From Candidatus Poribacteria bacterium (GTDB lineage Bacteria; Poribacteria; WGA-4E; WGA-3G): a stretch of 53,518 nt of DNA. Location of the stretch: contig VXPE01000005.1 of the NCBI GenBank assembly GCA_009839745.1, positions 3,261-56,778 of the forward strand. The letters run 5' to 3'. The notes under the pieces are model-generated. The model ran no database searches. It saw only the letters and a list, made by a program, of their open reading frames with translations, and had not been told where the DNA came from. Position 1 is the stretch's first letter; the number at the start of each line of letters is the position of its first letter. This document shows positions 26,056 through 34,478 of the stretch, piece by piece. The translations under genes were made by a program, and so were the position numbers.

Positions 26056-26853
26056 CTACAAATGCGCAGCGAATTCATCTCGGACGCGCACTTTGTCTGT
26101 GTCATCCCCGAAACCGAGGCTAAACCACCCCTCATAGCCGCGCCCATTCAACTGCGCAAATAGATCCGCAAAATCAATCGTCCCTTCTCCCGGGATGAGA
26201 TGGATTTCATACTCACCGGTATTGTCATTAAGTCGGACCTGACCGATGTTCTCTACACCGAAAGCCTCCAAAAACCCTTGCCATCCTTCAGGAACGAGAT
26301 GCCCGTGTGCGACATTAAACGCCCACTTGAGATACGGAGAACGAAGTGCATCGAAAAACCAGTGTGTCTCTTCAACATTATGGGGGATATAATGGATTTC
26401 GGCGTGTTCGGGTTCTCGGTTGTGGTTCTCAAAGAAGATGACTATCTCTGCCTGTTCTGCCCGCGCGACCAATCGCTGGATGCGTTCAATCGCAGCATCA
26501 CGGCGTTGCGCGACATCTCCGAAATGATAACCACCATGCCCAATGAGCCACCCACACCCAAGGCGTTGGGCAAGTTCTAAATTGGCAAAAAGGTAGTTAT
26601 CGACTGCTTCAGACATAATCGGCACGTACTCGGCATTGTTGATCGCCGACGAAGGATGAATACCCATAGCAACTTCGTGTGTTTCACAGAGATCTCGAAC
26701 TTTGCGGACGCGCTTTGCGTCAAATGAGGCTATGTCATTTGGTGGAACATCGGCTTGGAAGTCGATATATCCAAACCCATTTTCCGCTGCCCATTGGATC
26801 GAGGCTTCGATCGGTTTATTTTTTGGGGCATCAAACCCGAATCGGTGTTTCAT
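26056..26853 (-). CDS. Sugar phosphate isomerase/epimerase-like TIM-barrel protein
   Basis: A 265-residue protein of the xylose isomerase-like TIM-barrel superfamily (AP endonuclease 2 fold). Support comes from MKHRFGFDAPKN at the start, GYIDFQAD, GIHPSSAIN, the metal-binding-type segments FFENHN and WAFNVAHGH, and the C-terminal GEGTIDFADLFAQLNGRGYEGWFSLGF. Glutamate and histidine ligands lie in the expected positions. ATG at 26853 is used because the upstream extension to 27039 overlaps the sulfatase gene. It follows the sulfatase on the same strand by 11 bases, suggesting co-expression in sugar or glycan breakdown. Confidence 0.85.
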   Translation of the reverse strand: MKHRFGFDAPKNKPIEASIQWAAENGFGYIDFQADVPPNDIASFDAKRVRKVRDLCETHEVAMGIHPSSAINNAEYVPIMSEAVDNYLFANLELAQRLGCGWLIGHGGYHFGDVAQRRDAAIERIQRLVARAEQAEIVIFFENHNREPEHAEIHYIPHNVEETHWFFDALRSPYLKWAFNVAHGHLVPEGWQGFLEAFGVENIGQVRLNDNTGEYEIHLIPGEGTIDFADLFAQLNGRGYEGWFSLGFGDDTDKVRVRDEFAAHL

Positions 26854-26864
26854 ATTGTTCCTCG

Positions 26865-28244
26865 TTAAGTTAGTAGGTGATTTTCCCACCATGCGACGTA
26901 ATCCGCATCGCTTATATCGTGTGAGAGTCCGCGTTGTTCCATGTCTTGCTTGAACCTTTCCGCCATATTCTCGTCCCAATACGTGGTGACCTCTGAGGAT
27001 TCGGGAATATCTCCCATATCGCCTGTTTCTACCATCCATGTGTCGAGCTGCGTTGCGAGTTCGTTTCGGAGAGTGTCATAATCTGGATCCGCGGCGAGGT
27101 TATTAATTTCAGAGGGATCCGCTTCCAGATCGTATAATTCTTCAGGCGGACGCGTCTGTTTCATGAAATGCTGCTGGGCGTCGGATAACTTACCCTTTGC
27201 TGATAACAACGGCATCAATGCCCAGAGTGGATACTGCTGCTTCTTGTAGCCGTTGAATTGCATATAGGGACGCTCAGGGTGATAATTGCGAATGAGTTTA
27301 TAGCGGTGTGTCCGTATGCACCGGATTCTGTCATCCGTTCCATCACATCGATCTCTCGCTGCGAAGATTGCGTCGCGGGATGTTGCATCGGTTCCGAGGA
27401 AAACTTGCCCTTGCATGAAGTCAGGAATGTCAATCCCAACGAGGGATAGTGCTGTCGGCGCGAAATCAACGCCGCTGATGAGTTTATCATCAACAGTCCC
27501 AGGTTCAACGCCCCCAGGCAATCGAACAATGAGTGGGATATGGATACCGCCATCATAGAGGAACTGCTTACAACGGATATGCGCCCGCCCGTGATCACTC
27601 ATGAAGAAGACGATCGTGTTGTCCGAGAGTCCTTCATCATCCAGCCGTTTGAGGATTTGTCCGACCTTCTTATCTAAAATTTGAATGCTCTCAAGGTAGA
27701 GTGCCCAATCCTTTCGGACAAGCGGATGGTCGGGATAGTAAGGGGGCAATTCGACAGCCTCCGGGGAGATAGGACGCTCTCGGTCAGGCTTGAAGACGCG
27801 GTGTGTATCAGGGATGTTAATCTGTGCGTAAAAGGGTTGCCCTTCAGGACGTTCGCGCCAGTCGATGCCATCAAAGGGGTGTTCGCGCTGAAAGTTGAAA
27901 TCGGTTTTTCCGGGGCGGTCATAAGGGGGCCCTGGACTGTTGCAAGTAAAATAGCCTGCTTCCCGGAAGCAATCGGTGATTAGTTTCATATCCGCCTGCA
28001 AGGGTTTATCACGATTGCTGCGATGGTTGTGTGCGTCAAAGTGTGTCTGATAGGTTCCTGTCATCAGGGCGGAACGGCTTGGGGAACAGACTGGACATGT
28101 GACGAAAGCGTTCGTATAACGAACACCCTCGGACGCGAGCCGATCAACATTTGGTGTTGCCACGGCGGGGGTGCCGTAACAGCCGAGGTCCGGCGAGAGG
28201 TCTTCACCATAAATCCAGAGGACGTTCGGTTGTTCTGTAGACAT
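26865..28244 (-). CDS. Type I (formylglycine-dependent) sulfatase
   Basis: Hydrolyses sulfate esters. The active-site motif is VCSPSRSALMTG, with the cysteine of C-S-P-S-R to be converted to formylglycine by a sulfatase-modifying enzyme encoded elsewhere. N-terminal metal ligands lie in VLWIYGEDLSPDLGCYG and further ligands in FMSDHGR. 459 residues, family-typical. No signal peptide is apparent, unlike many arylsulfatases, so the enzyme may be cytoplasmic or exported another way. Upstream of the epimerase-like gene and downstream of two PhyH genes, in what looks like an accessory catabolic block. Confidence 0.93.
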   Translation of the reverse strand: MSTEQPNVLWIYGEDLSPDLGCYGTPAVATPNVDRLASEGVRYTNAFVTCPVCSPSRSALMTGTYQTHFDAHNHRSNRDKPLQADMKLITDCFREAGYFTCNSPGPPYDRPGKTDFNFQREHPFDGIDWRERPEGQPFYAQINIPDTHRVFKPDRERPISPEAVELPPYYPDHPLVRKDWALYLESIQILDKKVGQILKRLDDEGLSDNTIVFFMSDHGRAHIRCKQFLYDGGIHIPLIVRLPGGVEPGTVDDKLISGVDFAPTALSLVGIDIPDFMQGQVFLGTDATSRDAIFAARDRCDGTDDRIRCIRTHRYKLIRNYHPERPYMQFNGYKKQQYPLWALMPLLSAKGKLSDAQQHFMKQTRPPEELYDLEADPSEINNLAADPDYDTLRNELATQLDTWMVETGDMGDIPESSEVTTYWDENMAERFKQDMEQRGLSHDISDADYVAWWENHLLT

Positions 28245-28273
28245 AATGACTCCGTTGGTTTTCCTTTGCGTTG

Positions 28274-29143
28274 CTATGGCGTGCCGTTGGGATTGTCGAC
28301 GACATACCGGTCCCGGAACAGGGTTCTCCGCAGCGGGGGCATTTCAGCGAGGAGTTTTGGAGGTGGCTTGTATACCTTCGCGAAACCGCTGTCAACAGGA
28401 CTATACAGGTTAAAAACGGCGATCCTATCGTTTTCAGTATTCGTCCACTCCGTGGCACTGTGGGTGAGTGCTTCTGTGAAAAAGAGGAGTGAACCGCCCG
28501 GGCAGCCGTAAGTCGCCCAAATATCGGAATTAGGATTTTGGATATCAGCGGGTGCGGTGTAAACCGATTTGTGGCTACCGGTTACTAAAAGCGTGCCGCC
28601 CTGTCCTTTCTTTACTTCGTTCAATTCCCATACAATACGGGTGTGCGGGCTGTAGCCTTTGCCGGGGAAGGCGTTGTAGTAGTGAACATCACCGGGAAAA
28701 CGGAGTAAACCGTTGCCGTTGTGGGGTCCAAAGTGCCCCATGCCGGGCGCGCGATAAAAAAGGCTCGCACTTTCAACAGCAAAACCGTAGCACTCTGGAC
28801 TGGTTACAGCCGGATGCGCCGTGAATTCGTTGAGGAGTGAAACAACAAGCGGATGGTCGATGAGTTTCTGCAAGGGACCCCCGACGGGACTCCGCTCATG
28901 CTCTGGAATAGATTCCGGGTCGTGGTGTAGTCGGCAGCCGAAATCACGCATCTCCTTGAGTTCTGATCCGGTAAATACCTCTGGGACCAGAAACCAACCG
29001 TGCGTATCAAACGCATAACGTTGTTCAGGAGTCAACTCAGGAATCGCGAAACCGTCGGCGTTTCGGGTCGGAAATTCGCAGGTATCCGGTGGCAACAATG
29101 CACCGAGCCAAGGTTGCTGATTTTTGTCTGTCTGTTTTTCCAT
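28274..29143 (-). CDS. PhyH-like 2-oxoglutarate oxygenase, H-x-G facial motif
   Basis: A 289-residue phytanoyl-CoA dioxygenase family protein. The double-stranded beta-helix core is recognisable from RIVWELNEVKKGQGGTLLV followed by GSHK, the distal histidine H228 in LTHSATEW and a 2-oxoglutarate-binding R240 (NDRIAVFNLY). The first iron-binding motif, normally H-x-D, reads H141-N-G143 (GPHNGNGLLRFPGD). Loss of the carboxylate ligand recalls radical halogenases such as SyrB2 or WelO5, but many environmental PhyH relatives vary here and function is unknown. It follows the dispersed leader repeat (29143-29170) and is paired with a paralogue at 29197-30117. Confidence 0.85.
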   Translation of the reverse strand: MEKQTDKNQQPWLGALLPPDTCEFPTRNADGFAIPELTPEQRYAFDTHGWFLVPEVFTGSELKEMRDFGCRLHHDPESIPEHERSPVGGPLQKLIDHPLVVSLLNEFTAHPAVTSPECYGFAVESASLFYRAPGMGHFGPHNGNGLLRFPGDVHYYNAFPGKGYSPHTRIVWELNEVKKGQGGTLLVTGSHKSVYTAPADIQNPNSDIWATYGCPGGSLLFFTEALTHSATEWTNTENDRIAVFNLYSPVDSGFAKVYKPPPKLLAEMPPLRRTLFRDRYVVDNPNGTP

Positions 29144-29170
29144 TTTTTAATTTTTCCTTGCGGTTCGGTT
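29143..29170 (-). repeat. Dispersed ribosome-binding leader repeat (copy at PhyH gene)
   Basis: Minus-strand AACCGAACCGCAAGGAAAAA, then TTAAAAA and the ATG at 29143. Matches the proC leader except for single-base changes after the AAGGAA. Confidence 0.7.
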
Positions 29171-29196
29171 AGGGCGGTATAGGTATTAACGTTCCT

Positions 29197-30117
29197 TTAA
29201 ACGTCGGGGGGATAAGCAGATGTCCGCTGATTAAAATCTCCATTCACGACGTTGCCGCCTGCATACGCCTCTCGGAAGAGTGTCTGTCGTTTGACGGGCA
29301 TCGCTTCAATGAGCTGCGGATGCGGTAACCAATTCGACCAACGACTCGCCACCGTATTATACAAATTCGAGAGAGTGACCCGCTCAGCAGCACTGACGTG
29401 AACCTGCGTCTGCGTCATAGATTCCGTGAAAAGAAAGAGAGAACCGGGCGGGCATTCATACGTCTCCCACAACGGGGAATCTGGATTCTGCGAGGCTTCT
29501 GGTATCGGATATGCGGCTTTATGGCTCCCCGTAATAAACCGAATGCTGTTCGTGTGGGCAGTGACTTCGGTGAGTTCCCATACAGCACGTGTCAACCCAC
29601 TCCAGCCGCGTCCCGGCACGCACCGATAGAGATGAGAATCCCCTGGTAAGCGAAACAATCCATTTCCTTTGTGAAGTCCTGACTGGATATCAGGAGGCGT
29701 TGCGATATTCCCTACGGATGCCGCTGTTTCTTCCAGTCGAAACCCGTAGCAATCCTCACTCGCTGCGGGTGGATATGCCAAGAATTCATTCAGAAACCCA
29801 ACGACAACCGGATGATCAGCGAGTTTTTGAAGTGGACCCCCGAGGGCACACCGTTCCGGTTCTGGAATGCGTTCGGGTGCCTCGGACAGACGTTGGCAGA
29901 ATTCACGCATTTCCACGATGTCGGTATCCGACAAAACACTCGGAACTAAGAGCCAGCCATTGCGGTCAAAATCGTATTTTTGCTTCTGGGTTGGAACAAC
30001 GACGGGTACACCATCGGCGGTGGTTTGTGTTAGATCTTCGGGTTCGACCTCAACGGCACTGCCTAAGTTCTTGTTAACAATAAAAGGTTTTCTCGTTGCG
30101 AGTTCTTTGTAAGCCAT
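29197..30117 (-). CDS. PhyH-like protein lacking iron ligands, probable diverged paralogue
   Basis: A 306-residue paralogue of the adjacent PhyH protein, sharing the frame PxxQKYDFDRNGWLLVPS, ALGGPLQKLADHPVVVGFLN and FITGSHKAAYP. Its first metal motif reads H149-K-G151 and, where the neighbour has the distal histidine (LTHSA), it has MTQTQ (Q236). R246 persists. With one histidine at most in the facial triad, iron binding would be altered or absent. ATG at 30117 with AAAGGA upstream is preferred to the longer frame from 30159. The next upstream gene is pgsA; the two PhyH genes run in tandem 53 bases apart. Confidence 0.8.
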   Translation of the reverse strand: MAYKELATRKPFIVNKNLGSAVEVEPEDLTQTTADGVPVVVPTQKQKYDFDRNGWLLVPSVLSDTDIVEMREFCQRLSEAPERIPEPERCALGGPLQKLADHPVVVGFLNEFLAYPPAASEDCYGFRLEETAASVGNIATPPDIQSGLHKGNGLFRLPGDSHLYRCVPGRGWSGLTRAVWELTEVTAHTNSIRFITGSHKAAYPIPEASQNPDSPLWETYECPPGSLFLFTESMTQTQVHVSAAERVTLSNLYNTVASRWSNWLPHPQLIEAMPVKRQTLFREAYAGGNVVNGDFNQRTSAYPPDV

Positions 30118-30206
30118 CACGGTATTTCCTTTTAACATGCATCTGGAAGTGCATTTCACAGTCTCAAGATGCAGTTGTTAGGTTTTCTTATCTTGATTTG
30201 GATTTA

Positions 30207-30815
30207 CTAACGGTTCTGTGTTTCCAACACGCGAAACATGTGGTGAGCATAACTCACCGTTGAGATAAATACAAACACTAACGCCAGACAAAGTCCGTAA
30301 AATTCAATATTCCTCGGTAAATATGGAATTATCGGACGGAGCAGATACAGCAGTATAACAACTGACAAAAAGAAACTGGTACATTTTCCCCACAGGTTAG
30401 AACGGGTGATCATCTTCGCCTTATATGCCAAGACTGCATTGCCGAGTACGATTAAGGTATCACGGACAACAATCACCAGAAATGCCCATACGGGAAACCT
30501 GGAATGGAATATAGCGAGGGCAAAGATTCCTGCGGAGAGCGCGAGCTTATCTGCCACCGGATCTAAGATATAACCGAGTTCAGTGTGCTGCTTCAAACGC
30601 CGGGCAAAGAACCCATCTAACAGATCCGTAATAACGGCGACTGCACCACAGGCAATAGCGACGACCCACTGGGCACGGTAAATAAAGTAAAAGATAAAAG
30701 GCACCGTGAGGAGCCGAGCAACCGATAAGAGATTGCTAACATAGAAGAAATCCCGGGATGTAATCTGGATCGACCGGGTTTCAGTAAATTGATGGATGGG
30801 AGTCTTTAGTGCCAT
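30207..30815 (-). CDS. pgsA: CDP-alcohol phosphatidyltransferase (PgsA-like)
   Basis: A membrane enzyme of phospholipid synthesis. The family signature D-G-x2-A-R-x8-G-x3-D-x3-D is fully present (DGFFARRLKQHTELGYILDP, then VADK). 202 residues with about five hydrophobic segments, matching phosphatidylglycerophosphate synthase size. The motif alone does not separate PgsA from cardiolipin synthase of the CDP-alcohol type, so the symbol is a best guess. Starts MALKTPIHQF; the LON-domain gene lies 95 bases upstream on the same strand. Confidence 0.88.
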   Translation of the reverse strand: MALKTPIHQFTETRSIQITSRDFFYVSNLLSVARLLTVPFIFYFIYRAQWVVAIACGAVAVITDLLDGFFARRLKQHTELGYILDPVADKLALSAGIFALAIFHSRFPVWAFLVIVVRDTLIVLGNAVLAYKAKMITRSNLWGKCTSFFLSVVILLYLLRPIIPYLPRNIEFYGLCLALVFVFISTVSYAHHMFRVLETQNR

Positions 30816-30910
30816 TGTATTATAGCGTTGCAGATAGGATTGTGTGCCGTAGGAGCGAGCGTCTCAATACGGGAAGTCTGCTAACTTCGTCCAACGTGAT
30901 TGTGTCCTTC

Positions 30911-31579
30911 TCAATTGTTTTGCGCCGCCAGTTGAAAAGAGATCCGCCGATTCTGATCGGTCAGAATTTCGATTTCGCGTGTGAGGAGCTGCTCTAACGG
31001 AATTGTCTCCAATAAGGTTTGCTTTTCTTCAAGGGAAATCCGTAACCGTATGCCGACTTGGTAAGCGAGTTCCCGCGGATCATCCGGTTGTTCTTCAGGT
31101 GGACTCCAAGCAAAAATTAATCGACTGGATAACTTTTCGTATGCCGTATACAATTCTTCAGCTTGTGTCGTGAGTAATTCAGATACCGATTCAATTTCTG
31201 TATCCAAGTCATCTAACATCTGGACCCGACCTGTAAGATAGGAGAGATGCTCCTGAACTTCCAGAATCTGAAAGCGGTATTCACCAGCTGTGATAATATT
31301 CATGCGGTCGTCGTCTAAATGTTCAACTTGAAGGATACGGGCAGCTGTCCCAATTTCATAGGGTGTTGCGGCTTCACCGACCTCCTCTCCTTCTTTGATA
31401 AGCACAACTCCAAACTCGGACTGATGTTCTAAACAGAATTTAACCATCGTCCGGTAACGGGGTTCAAAGATGTGCAGCGGTAAAAATCCGCCGGGGAACA
31501 AGACCGTCTGTAACGGAAAAAGCGGAATTTGTCGTTCATAAGGCGTTTGACTTTTCGATGAAACCGGGGCACTCCGCAT
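30911..31579 (-). CDS. LON N-terminal-domain protein
   Basis: A 222-residue protein consisting of the substrate-binding (LAN) domain of Lon protease without ATPase or protease parts. The segment IPLFPLQTVLFPGGFLPLHI, FEPRYRTMV, the FGVVLIKEGEE stretch and GTAARI are typical. Stand-alone LON-domain proteins are widespread in bacteria and of unclear role. The ATG at 31579 has GAGGAG eight bases upstream; the longer frame from 31666 uses TTG and is not favoured. Confidence 0.9.
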   Translation of the reverse strand: MRSAPVSSKSQTPYERQIPLFPLQTVLFPGGFLPLHIFEPRYRTMVKFCLEHQSEFGVVLIKEGEEVGEAATPYEIGTAARILQVEHLDDDRMNIITAGEYRFQILEVQEHLSYLTGRVQMLDDLDTEIESVSELLTTQAEELYTAYEKLSSRLIFAWSPPEEQPDDPRELAYQVGIRLRISLEEKQTLLETIPLEQLLTREIEILTDQNRRISFQLAAQNN

Positions 31580-31783
31580 GTGAAAACTCCTCTGTGCACG
31601 ATGTTCACTGTACAAGATGGATTTTATTTTCGGTGTCGTAGAACACTGTAAAGGATAACCTGCCAAGAACCAACCTTTGTCTATAGCGTTTCTAACGAAT
31701 ATCTGTTTTCAGGTACAACCTTATTTATATTTTCGCACAAAATATCTGATTCGTCAATAGTTTTTTACGCGGTAGAGAGGTCT

Positions 31784-31811
31784 TGACATTTAGGAGATTT
31801 TCCGCTATAAT
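31784..31811 (+). promoter_or_regulatory. Consensus sigma70-type promoter
   Basis: TTGACA (31784-31789), 16-base spacer, TATAAT (31806-31811). Both boxes are perfect consensus, upstream of the plus-strand hypothetical gene at 31924 with an approximately 105-base leader. Confidence 0.7.
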
Positions 31812-31923
31812 GCATCTTAGCAATCTTATTATTCCTTAAACGATAAATTAGCAGATTTAATTCACATAGATATTTGTGCGTGCCCTGTGTAGGGAACGGA
31901 TATCAAAACGATTGGAGAAAGTC

Positions 31924-32406
31924 GTGAATTCAGAAAAATTGGGAAATGCTTTATCAAAATCCAAAGACATCGCCTTCACGCTTTTAGGGAATATGCTGTA
32001 TCGGACGCGCGTTGAACCCATCCGTGATGCAGACGGGATAAGGGGTATGAAAGCGAGTTGGATAGGCGACCCCGGAGAAGACGTGATCGAGATCAATACC
32101 CCTTCAGGAAGCACGGATCTTACAATAGACGGCAACACAGCACCGATGATTGAGTACGTCCAAGATGGTGAGAAACGGACAATCGCTGTCAGACATATTA
32201 AAAACCTCTCCTGCGAACTTGACCGAGAGACGATGGATCAGATCGCCACACCGAGAGGCGCGGGCATTGCGATGTGTATTGGCGCGGGTGTCGGGTTACT
32301 CGGTTGGTTCCTGATTTCGGTGATGCGTGTGTTCCCTACCCCACGAACAGAACAAGACGATGCTGCTATTCCTCCGATTGACACTACAGAAGATCGTGGG
32401 GAATAG
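31924..32406 (+). CDS. Hypothetical C-terminally anchored protein
   Basis: Not recognised. From the GTG at 31924 (GGAGA five bases upstream) it has 160 residues. A basic N-terminal half is followed by a beta-rich stretch (IEINTPSGSTDLTIDGNTAP, IAVRHIKNLSCELDR) and one hydrophobic segment (about residues 112-133, AGIAMCIGAGVGLLGWFLISV) near the C-terminus, ending with an acidic tail. The topology suggests a cytoplasmic domain tethered to the membrane. The frame can be extended to a GTG at 31876 but the later start fits the ribosome-binding site. A consensus promoter lies upstream and the stop is followed at once by the enolase-superfamily gene. Confidence 0.6.
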   Translation: MNSEKLGNALSKSKDIAFTLLGNMLYRTRVEPIRDADGIRGMKASWIGDPGEDVIEINTPSGSTDLTIDGNTAPMIEYVQDGEKRTIAVRHIKNLSCELDRETMDQIATPRGAGIAMCIGAGVGLLGWFLISVMRVFPTPRTEQDDAAIPPIDTTEDRGE

Positions 32407-32409
32407 AGA

Positions 32410-33603
32410 ATGAAAATCACCGCCGTCGATCCCTTTTATCTGCGGATGCCAGATATCACAACTGCGGCAGATGGCACACAAGACACACTTTTAGTCCGTA
32501 TTCAAACGGATACAGGACTTGAGGGTTGGGGTGAATGTGATGCGTCGCCGTTAGTCAGTCTGGCGGTTTATTGTTGCCCGATGTCTCACGGAAATATCAT
32601 CAATATTCGCAGTTCACTCATTGGCGAAACGCTTGACGGACCCGATGATATACTCCGACTGAGTGAAAAGACACTCCGAAATGGATTGGATATTCAACAG
32701 ATACAGCACGCTTACAGTGGTGCTGAAATAGCGTTGTGGGACGTTGTTGGGCAACAGTTAAATAAACCTATCTACCGTCTCCTCGCCGAGATGTCAGGAA
32801 CATCCAGCACAGCACACCCTAAACTACCGTATGCCTCTGTCCTTTTTGGAGATACCCCCGAAGCGACCTATCGCATAGCGGCACGGCTACGCGAACAAGG
32901 ATACCGTGCTGCGAAGTTCGGTTGGGGACCGATGGGAAAATTCGGCGAGGCACACGACATCGCACTCGTGCGTGCAGCGCGTGAAGGGATGGGAACAGAA
33001 GCCCAGATTATGATTGACGCTGGCGTTGTCTGGGAGAGCGATCACGAAACGGCTTACCAGCGTGCTGAGGCATTCTCACAATTTTCCCCAACGTGGCTGG
33101 AGGAACCCCTTGCTCCCGATGCAGTCGAGGCCTATGGTGCGCTAACGCGTCGGAACCCATCTGTTCGTATCGCAGCAGGTGAAGGATCGAACACCTACCG
33201 GATGGCAGAAGATATTATCGTCCACGGCGGGATCGAGTTCGTGCAGATTGACGCGGGACGTATCGGAGGGATTCTGCCTTCTTTCCAGGTCCGTCAGCTC
33301 GCGGAAGAGCATGGTATCCAGTACGTCAACCACACGTTTAAGAGCCACCTGAGTCTTGCCGCCGCATTTCACGTTTTCGCGACGAACCCTGATTTTAACT
33401 TATTAGAATATCCAGCGGCGGGATCGGAATTGTCGCAGCGGTTGGTAGCGGAACCGTTCGAGGTTGAATCCGATGGAATGGTTCGGATAAAGGATTTACC
33501 TGGACTCGGTGTCGGTGTAGATACGGAAGCCATCCGTCCGTATTTAGCACCGGTTAGAATTGAGGTAGGAACGGATGCAGTCTTTGAACAGGAAAGTTTA
33601 TAG
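32410..33603 (+). CDS. Mandelate racemase/muconate lactonizing enzyme superfamily protein
   Basis: Enolase-superfamily enzyme that abstracts a proton alpha to a carboxylate. The capping domain is N-terminal (about residues 1-125), then a barrel with the catalytic-strand lysine region YRAAKFGWGPMG, and metal ligands in MIDAGVVW (D), WLEEPLAPD (E) and AAGEGSN (E). The C-terminal histidine region (YVNHTFKSHLSLAAA) is consistent with a general base. 397 residues, typical. It begins 4 bases after the preceding gene, so they probably share the promoter at 31784-31811. Substrate is probably a sugar acid or small hydroxy acid but is unknown. Confidence 0.9.
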   Translation: MKITAVDPFYLRMPDITTAADGTQDTLLVRIQTDTGLEGWGECDASPLVSLAVYCCPMSHGNIINIRSSLIGETLDGPDDILRLSEKTLRNGLDIQQIQHAYSGAEIALWDVVGQQLNKPIYRLLAEMSGTSSTAHPKLPYASVLFGDTPEATYRIAARLREQGYRAAKFGWGPMGKFGEAHDIALVRAAREGMGTEAQIMIDAGVVWESDHETAYQRAEAFSQFSPTWLEEPLAPDAVEAYGALTRRNPSVRIAAGEGSNTYRMAEDIIVHGGIEFVQIDAGRIGGILPSFQVRQLAEEHGIQYVNHTFKSHLSLAAAFHVFATNPDFNLLEYPAAGSELSQRLVAEPFEVESDGMVRIKDLPGLGVGVDTEAIRPYLAPVRIEVGTDAVFEQESL

Positions 33604-33642
33604 ACAGGTTCAAAATTAATAGTTTTTACTAAAAGCGGGTGT

Positions 33643-33713
33643 GTTTGTAGTAGAACGATTCATCTCACGTTCTAAATATATATTGACGGGCAATGAATTG
33701 CCCTACTACAAAC
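33643..33713. repeat. 71-bp element with perfect 11-bp inverted ends
   Basis: GTTTGTAGTAG (33643-33653) and CTACTACAAAC (33703-33713) are exact inverted repeats. Inside the right half is a second palindrome GGGCAAT-GA-ATTGCCC (33688-33703). The structure resembles a miniature inverted-repeat element in a non-coding gap between two genes; no target-site duplication was established. Confidence 0.55.
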
Positions 33714-33763
33714 CAAGGTCAACTTACGATGGAGACTACTCAGAGCCAGAGAAATAGAAAAAA

Positions 33764-34349
33764 TTATTTCAGGATAACCATTTTGCGCATGAGTGAAGTT
33801 TCGTCTGTCTGTAATCTATAAAAATAAACACCGCTACAGCATTATGAAGGCGTTTAGAGAAATACCGACCTCGAACGCCTTCAATTTTGCTAACAGCGGT
33901 GTGGCATGCACAAACGCTTCTTCAGCAATAGTGGTTGTTCTCTGACCGTCTCGGTATTCTACCGAAATGTCATCTTGAATATGAAGGTCGCTAAGTCTCC
34001 AAATAGAGGATGCTACTCCGGGACTGTCCGCGTAAGGGTTGTTCGTTTCTTGTGGGATAGATTCAAAAGTTTGGAGCAATCTGTAGGCATGCCCTGTACT
34101 CCATTCAGGTCCCAAATGTACAGAATACTTCCGCATCAACGCTAAAGAAGCACTATGTGAGGCAATTTCTATCGGTTCATCCAGCAGCGTCACTTGCACA
34201 GGTTCAACCACGGTAGCACTTTCGCTGCCTTCCGGGGTTTCATCTATTTCCCAGTGGTAGGTGAAAGGGGCACCTTGGATGTCGGGATTACAAATCCCTC
34301 CTACAAGAAAGATAGCTAAGATTATGGTGAATTTGGCGGTTTTCATCAT
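33764..34349 (-). pseudogene. Broken secreted-protein gene with C-terminal sorting-tail remnant
   Basis: The intact 5' part (34349-33834) encodes a signal peptide (KFTIILAIFLVGGICNP) and about 145 residues of an exported domain (FTYHWEIDETPEGSE, YADSPGVASSIWRLSDLHI). Near its end the frame shifts: a neighbouring frame continues AKIEGVRGRYFSKRLHNAV, consistent with loss of one A in an A-run near 33879. Further downstream a third frame, 33764-33835, encodes GVYFYRLQTDE...MRKMVILK and a stop, which is the form of a type A C-terminal sorting domain (type IX secretion-like). A large central deletion with frameshift between head and sorting tail is the simplest reading. The family of the head domain is unknown. 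Confidence 0.7.
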
Positions 34350-34478
34350 TTTTTCAAAAGCAGGATGAATTTGTGTAAGCGACGACTGCCTTCAATAACA
34401 GATTGTATCAGTGGTTCTTCTTGAATGAGGTGTTGGACTTAAGATATCACATTGCCTGAAAAGAATCAACATTAACAT

